Origin: an uncultured Clostridia bacterium
GTDB lineage: Bacteria; Bacillota; Clostridia; Christensenellales; CAG-138
Direction of reading: 5' to 3'
DNA: 64,000 bases
Assembly: GCA_947168855.1 (NCBI GenBank)
Contig: CAMVNO010000002.1
Span: forward strand, 62,001 to 126,000
This document shows positions 60,098 to 64,000 of this stretch, piece by piece. A model generated the notes under the pieces. The model made no database searches. It was not told where the DNA came from and saw nothing but the letters and a program-made list of their open reading frames with translations. How positions within the stretch are numbered: the stretch's first letter is position 1; the number at the start of each line of letters is the position of its first letter. Made by a program: the position numbers and the translations under genes.

Positions 60098-60934
60098 ATG
60101 AAGGTTGCTATTTTCGGCGCAGGAACCATGGGAAGCGGCATTGCACAGGTCTTTGCGGCAAACGGACACACGGCGCTTCTGTACGCGACGAGCGTGGAGA
60201 GCGCGCAGCGGCATAAGGACAAGCTCGCGGGCTCCCTCAATAAGCGCGTTGCGAAGGGCAAGATGACGCAGGAAGCGGCGGACGATCTTTTAAGCCGCAT
60301 CGTCGTGGACGAAGTCGCGGCGGCTGCGGATGCGGATCTCGTGATCGAGTGCGTGGCGGAGAACATGGCGGTCAAGAAGGAGCTTCTTGCGCGTCTCGAC
60401 ACGCTCTGCAAGGAAGACGCGGTCTTTGCGACCAACACGTCCTCCCTGTCGATCACCGAAATGGCGAAGGGACTCATGCACCCGATGGTGGGTCTGCACT
60501 TCTTCAACCCGGTTCCGGTCATGAAGCTCGTCGAAGTCATCGCAGGCGCGAACACGCCGACCGAGCTCGTCGAATGGGCAAAGAACCTCTGCGTTGAGAT
60601 CGGCAAGACGCCGGTCGTCGTCAACGAGGCGCCGGGCTTCGTGGTCAACAAGATCCTGATCCCGTACTGCAACGAGGGCGTCTGCGTGCTGCAGGAAGGC
60701 GTTGCGAGCGCGGAGGACATCGACATCGCAATGCAGCTGGGCTGCAATCATCCGATGGGACCGCTGCACCTGGGCGACCTCATTGGCTGGGACGTCGTGC
60801 TGAACATCATGGACGTGCTCTACAACGAAACGCATGATTCTAAGTACCGCGCAAACGTGCTGATCCGGAAGATGGTCCGCGCGGGCAAGCTCGGCATCAA
60901 GACCGGCGAAGGCTTCTTCAAGTACACGAAGTAA
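60098..60934 (+). CDS. hbd: 3-hydroxybutyryl-CoA dehydrogenase
   Basis: A 278-residue protein with an N-terminal Rossmann fold (FGAGTMGSGIAQVFAANGH) and the active-site His in HFFNPVPVMKLVEVI near residue 135, followed by the helical C-domain (NKILIPYCNEGVCVLQEGVA, MGPLHLGDLIG). It oxidises or reduces 3-hydroxybutyryl-CoA with NAD(P)H. TTCAGGAGGAAACAAAC precedes the ATG, 55 bases after crt. Confidence 0.95.
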   Translation: MKVAIFGAGTMGSGIAQVFAANGHTALLYATSVESAQRHKDKLAGSLNKRVAKGKMTQEAADDLLSRIVVDEVAAAADADLVIECVAENMAVKKELLARLDTLCKEDAVFATNTSSLSITEMAKGLMHPMVGLHFFNPVPVMKLVEVIAGANTPTELVEWAKNLCVEIGKTPVVVNEAPGFVVNKILIPYCNEGVCVLQEGVASAEDIDIAMQLGCNHPMGPLHLGDLIGWDVVLNIMDVLYNETHDSKYRANVLIRKMVRAGKLGIKTGEGFFKYTK

Positions 60935-60953
60935 ACATAAAGGAGAAATCAGA

Positions 60954-62096
60954 ATGGATTTTCGTCTGACGAAGGAACAGCTGCTGGTTCGCAAGATGGT
61001 TCGCGAATTCGCAGAAAACGAAGTGAAGCCGATCGCTTCCGAGATCGACGAGGAAGAGCGCTTCCCGGCGGAGACCGTCGAAAAGATGGCGAAGCTCGGC
61101 ATGATGGGCATCTACTTCCCGAAGCAGTACGGCGGCGCGGGCGGCGACGTCTTGAGCTACGCGATCACGGTCGAGGAGCTCGCGAAGGTCTGCGGCACCA
61201 CCGCGGTCATCGTCTCCGCGCACACATCCCTGTGCTGTGCGCCGATCTTTGAGCACGGCACCGAGGAACAAAAGATGAAATACCTGCCCGACCTTCTTTC
61301 CGGCAGAAAGCTCGGCGCATTCGGTCTCACCGAGCCGAACGCCGGCACCGACGCGTCCGGTCAGCAGACGACCGCGGTGCTCGACGGCGATCATTACGTG
61401 CTGAACGGTTCGAAGTGCTTCATCACCAACGGCAGCGTTGCGGACGTGTTCGTGGTGTTCGCAATGACCGATCCGAAGATGGGCAACCGCGGCATCTCCG
61501 CGTTCATCGTGGAAAAGGGCTTCAAGGGCTTCTCGCAGGGCAAGCATGAAAAGAAGATGGGCATCCGCGGCAGTTCCACCTGCGACCTCATTTTCGAGGA
61601 CTGCATCGTTCCGAAGGAGAACCTCCTGGGCAAGGAAGGCGCGGGCTTCAAGATCGCCATGCAGACGCTGGACGGCGGCCGTATCGGCATTGCGGCGCAG
61701 GCGCTGGGCATCGGCGAAGGCGCGATCAACGAGGCGATCAAGTACACGAGCGAGCGCGTACAGTTCAAAAAGCGCATCAGCGCGTTCCAGAACACGCAGT
61801 TCCAGCTTGCCGACATGCACACCCGCATGCAGGCGGCACAGTTCCTTGTATACAACGCCGCGCTGAAGAAGCAGGCGCACGAGCGCTGCAGCATGGAAGC
61901 CGCGATGGCAAAGCTGTTCGCCGCGGAAGCCGCGTCCGACGTGACGCGCCGCGCGGTCCAGCTGTTCGGCGGCTACGGCTACACCCGTGAATATCCCGTG
62001 GAGCGCATGATGCGCGACGCGAAGATCACCGAGATCTACGAGGGCACGAGCGAGGTCCAGCGCATGGTCATCGCCGCGAACCTCGGCGTGAAGTAA
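60954..62096 (+). CDS. bcd: Butyryl-CoA dehydrogenase (acyl-CoA dehydrogenase)
   Basis: A 380-residue FAD enzyme with FGLTEPNAGTDASGQQTTAV in the FAD-binding strand and the catalytic Glu in IYEGTSEVQRMV near the C-terminus. It reduces crotonyl-CoA to butyryl-CoA, and with EtfAB such enzymes can bifurcate electrons to ferredoxin. AAGGAGAAATCAGA precedes the ATG. It lies directly before etfB, the standard order. Confidence 0.95.
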   Translation: MDFRLTKEQLLVRKMVREFAENEVKPIASEIDEEERFPAETVEKMAKLGMMGIYFPKQYGGAGGDVLSYAITVEELAKVCGTTAVIVSAHTSLCCAPIFEHGTEEQKMKYLPDLLSGRKLGAFGLTEPNAGTDASGQQTTAVLDGDHYVLNGSKCFITNGSVADVFVVFAMTDPKMGNRGISAFIVEKGFKGFSQGKHEKKMGIRGSSTCDLIFEDCIVPKENLLGKEGAGFKIAMQTLDGGRIGIAAQALGIGEGAINEAIKYTSERVQFKKRISAFQNTQFQLADMHTRMQAAQFLVYNAALKKQAHERCSMEAAMAKLFAAEAASDVTRRAVQLFGGYGYTREYPVERMMRDAKITEIYEGTSEVQRMVIAANLGVK

Positions 62097-62113
62097 GAAG
62101 GAGGGCAGAGAAC

Positions 62114-62914
62114 ATGAAGATTTTTGTTACCGTAAAGCAGGTTCCCGATACCTCCGGAACGGTCGCCGTCAATCCGGACGGCACGCTGGACCGCGCGTCC
62201 ATGCAGACCATCATCAATCCCGACGATATGAACGCGGTCGAAGCCGCGCTGACTTTGAAGGACGAGCTCGGCTGTAAGGTCGTGGCGTTCACGATGGGAC
62301 CGCCGCCCGCAGAGGGCATGCTCCGCGAGCTCATGGCAATGGGCGTGGACGAGGGCGTTCTCATCACCGCGCGTGAGTTCGGTGGCTCCGACACCTACGC
62401 GACGAGCCAGATCATCGCGGCGGCGATCGACACCTACGGCGTCGAGCCCGAGGACATCATCCTTGCCGGACGTCAGGCGATCGACGGCGACACCGCGCAG
62501 GTCGGTCCGCAGATCGCGGAGAAGCTGCATCTGCCGCAGGTCACCTATGCGGGCGAGATCCGAAAGGACGGCGACGTGCTGACCGTAAAACGCATCCTGG
62601 AGGACGGCTACATGACGGTCAAGGTCCACACGCCCTGCATGATCACCTGCATCAAGGAGCTCAACAAGCCGCGCTACATGAACATCGGCGGCATCTTCGA
62701 GTGCTACGAAAAGCAGGTCGTCACCATGACGTACGACACGCTGAAGGATCATCCGCTGATCGACAAGAGCACGATCGGACTTCTGGGTTCCCCGACGAAC
62801 ATCCTGACGTCATTCACACCGCCGCAAAAGGGCGCGGGCATCATGCTTCCGGGCGACGGAAAGGAAACGACCGACAAGCTCGCGGGTATCCTTGCCGCGA
62901 AGCACATCATCTGA
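62114..62914 (+). CDS. etfB: Electron transfer flavoprotein beta subunit
   Basis: A 266-residue protein with VKQVPDTSGTVAVNPDGTLD at the N-terminus, DDMNAVEAALTLKDELG and AGRQAIDGDTAQVGPQIAEK. The DGDTAQVGP motif binds the AMP/FAD moiety. It partners EtfA to pass electrons between Bcd and other carriers; placement after bcd fits the clostridial electron-bifurcating complex. AAGGAGGGCAGAGAAC precedes the ATG. Confidence 0.95.
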   Translation: MKIFVTVKQVPDTSGTVAVNPDGTLDRASMQTIINPDDMNAVEAALTLKDELGCKVVAFTMGPPPAEGMLRELMAMGVDEGVLITAREFGGSDTYATSQIIAAAIDTYGVEPEDIILAGRQAIDGDTAQVGPQIAEKLHLPQVTYAGEIRKDGDVLTVKRILEDGYMTVKVHTPCMITCIKELNKPRYMNIGGIFECYEKQVVTMTYDTLKDHPLIDKSTIGLLGSPTNILTSFTPPQKGAGIMLPGDGKETTDKLAGILAAKHII

Positions 62915-62932
62915 GGAAGGGGGAACGGTATT

Positions 62933-64000
62933 ATGTTTAACAGCAGCGAAATCGAAGCCTTCAAGAACGTCTGGGTCTTCTGCGAACAGCGCAATGGAGA
63001 AATGATGCCGACCACCTTCGAGCTGATCAGCGAGGGCAGAAAGCTTGCCGACGAGCTCGGCGTGGAGCTTTGCGGCATCCTGCTCGGAGAAAACGTCGAC
63101 GGCATTGCAAAGGAACTCGGCACCTACGGCGCGGACAAGGTTTATGTTTACAATAGCCCGCTTCTCGCGACGTTCACGACCGACGCGTACACCAAGATCA
63201 TCGTCGACGCGGTCGAGGAATTCAAGCCGGAGATCCTGCTCTTCGGCGCATCCACGATCGGTCGCGCTCTCGCGCCGCGCTGCGCGGCAAGACTGCACAC
63301 CGGTCTCTGTGCGGACTGCACGCATCTCGACATCGACCTCAATAACTATCAGCAGTTCCTTCGCAAAGCTTCCACGCTTCCCGAGGACCGCATCGAGCGC
63401 ACGAAGAGCGTCCGGCTTGCGGGCGCGGATCACTCCGTCGCGCGCGACCTTAAGATGACCCGTCCGGCGTTCGGCGGGCACCTGATGGCGTCCATCATCT
63501 GCCCGCGCTTCCGTCCCGCAATGGCGACGGTGCGCCCCGGCGTTATGAAGAAGCGCGAGAACCCGCGCAAGGTCGAACTCGTTCATCCCGCGTTTGACCT
63601 GAAGCCCGAGGACATCAAGACCGAGGTCGTCGAGGTTGTCAAGGCGGCAAAGAAGCTCGTCGATCTGATCGGCGCGGACTACATCGTGTCCGTCGGTCGC
63701 GGTATCAGTAAGGACGTCGAAAAGGGTCTTGCCCTTGCCGAGGAGCTTGCAAACGAGCTCGGCGGCGTGGTCGGCGCCTCCCGTGCCTGCGTCGACGCGG
63801 GTTGGATCGGCGCGGATCATCAGGTCGGGCAGACCGGCAAGACGGTCCACCCGAAGGTGTACGTCGCGCTCGGCATCTCCGGCGCGATCCAGCACAAGGC
63901 GGGCATGCAGGAATCCGAATGCATCATCGCGGTCAACAAGAACGAGACCGCCCCGATCTTCGAGTGTGCGGACTACGGCATCGTGGGCGACCTCTTCAAG
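62933..64000 (+). CDS. etfA: Electron transfer flavoprotein alpha subunit (3' end beyond window)
   Basis: The frame opens at ATG 62933 (MFNSSEIEAFKNVWVFCEQR) after GAGGAAGGGGGAACGG and stays open for 356 codons to the right edge. The FAD-binding C-domain is visible: VGRGISKDVEKGLALAEELA, GASRACVDAGWIGADHQVG, QTGKTVHPKVYVALGISGAI. The last visible residues (APIFECADYGIVGDLFK) lie close to the usual family end, so only a short tail is missing. It pairs with EtfB. Confidence 0.95.
   Translation, partial: MFNSSEIEAFKNVWVFCEQRNGEMMPTTFELISEGRKLADELGVELCGILLGENVDGIAKELGTYGADKVYVYNSPLLATFTTDAYTKIIVDAVEEFKPEILLFGASTIGRALAPRCAARLHTGLCADCTHLDIDLNNYQQFLRKASTLPEDRIERTKSVRLAGADHSVARDLKMTRPAFGGHLMASIICPRFRPAMATVRPGVMKKRENPRKVELVHPAFDLKPEDIKTEVVEVVKAAKKLVDLIGADYIVSVGRGISKDVEKGLALAEELANELGGVVGASRACVDAGWIGADHQVGQTGKTVHPKVYVALGISGAIQHKAGMQESECIIAVNKNETAPIFECADYGIVGDLFK

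Overview
The window reads as a chromosomal segment of a fairly high-GC Gram-positive anaerobe, most likely an uncultured member of class Clostridia (Bacillota) of gut type. The reasons are the gene orders rpmH-rnpA-yidD-yidC-jag-mnmE, tig-clpP-clpX, rpsB-tsf and ireB-ruvX-DUF1292, AGGAGG-type ribosome binding sites, lipoprotein signal peptides, no outer-membrane genes, a butyryl-CoA gene cluster and several short intergenic repeat families. Genus cannot be assigned from the sequence alone. No phage, integrase, transposase, CRISPR array, rRNA or tRNA gene was recognised.

Layout. 1-640: end of a histidine acid phosphatase. 695-4601 (minus): operon of a small HTH regulator, fatty-acid kinase FakA, a DegV/FakB-like protein and a GNAT-like protein. 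4840-9849 (plus): a zinc-ribbon protein with Pro-Glu repeats, a large secreted PIG-L-like/phosphodiester glycosidase fusion, YjbQ and peptidase T. 9937-12714 (minus): two paralogous serpin lipoproteins. 12752-19108 (minus): histidine degradation operon hutH-hutU-ftcD-hutI-fchA. 19323-21337 (plus): amidohydrolase and DinB-like gene. 21465-25511 (plus): rpmH-rnpA-yidD-yidC-jag, then mnmE. 25669-26445: an AT-richer GNAT gene followed by a 128-bp repeat. 26816-29625 (minus): lipid kinase, DUF5711-like and CvpA-like genes.

29862-33291 (plus): trigger factor, ClpP and ClpX. 33345-34916 (minus): flotillin. 35151-38329: HTH gene, orphan substrate-binding lipoprotein, IreB, RuvX and DUF1292 protein, with two dense repeat clusters. 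38525-41630 (plus): MFS transporter, rpsB, tsf. 41713-43919 (minus): two secreted putative hydrolases. 44071-50765: DUF1508 protein, ZIP metal transporter, ABC-F ATPase, YitT protein, His-rich zinc-type P1B-ATPase and its ArsR regulator. 50930-53361: thioesterase, threonine aldolase-like enzyme, DUF4097 lipoprotein. 53514-56397: FecCD/ATPase/binding-protein cassette. 56470-59068: aldo/keto reductase, SdpI-like protein, EamA exporter. 59263-64000 (plus): crt-hbd-bcd-etfB-etfA, with etfA running off the end.

How the parts fit. Histidine goes to glutamate with formimino transfer to tetrahydrofolate (HutH, HutU, HutI, FtcD) and FchA recovers the one-carbon unit. PepT can feed amino acids into such fermentation, and crotonyl-CoA reduction with EtfAB points to butyrate-type energy metabolism. 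ZIP import and P1B-ATPase efflux under an ArsR repressor form a zinc homeostasis area. The most notable regulatory structures are the leader of the ABC-F gene, which has a consensus promoter, a 10-codon upstream ORF that can pair with a downstream anti-Shine-Dalgarno segment, and an intrinsic terminator just before the gene, and an identical two-box promoter-like element in front of both serpin genes.
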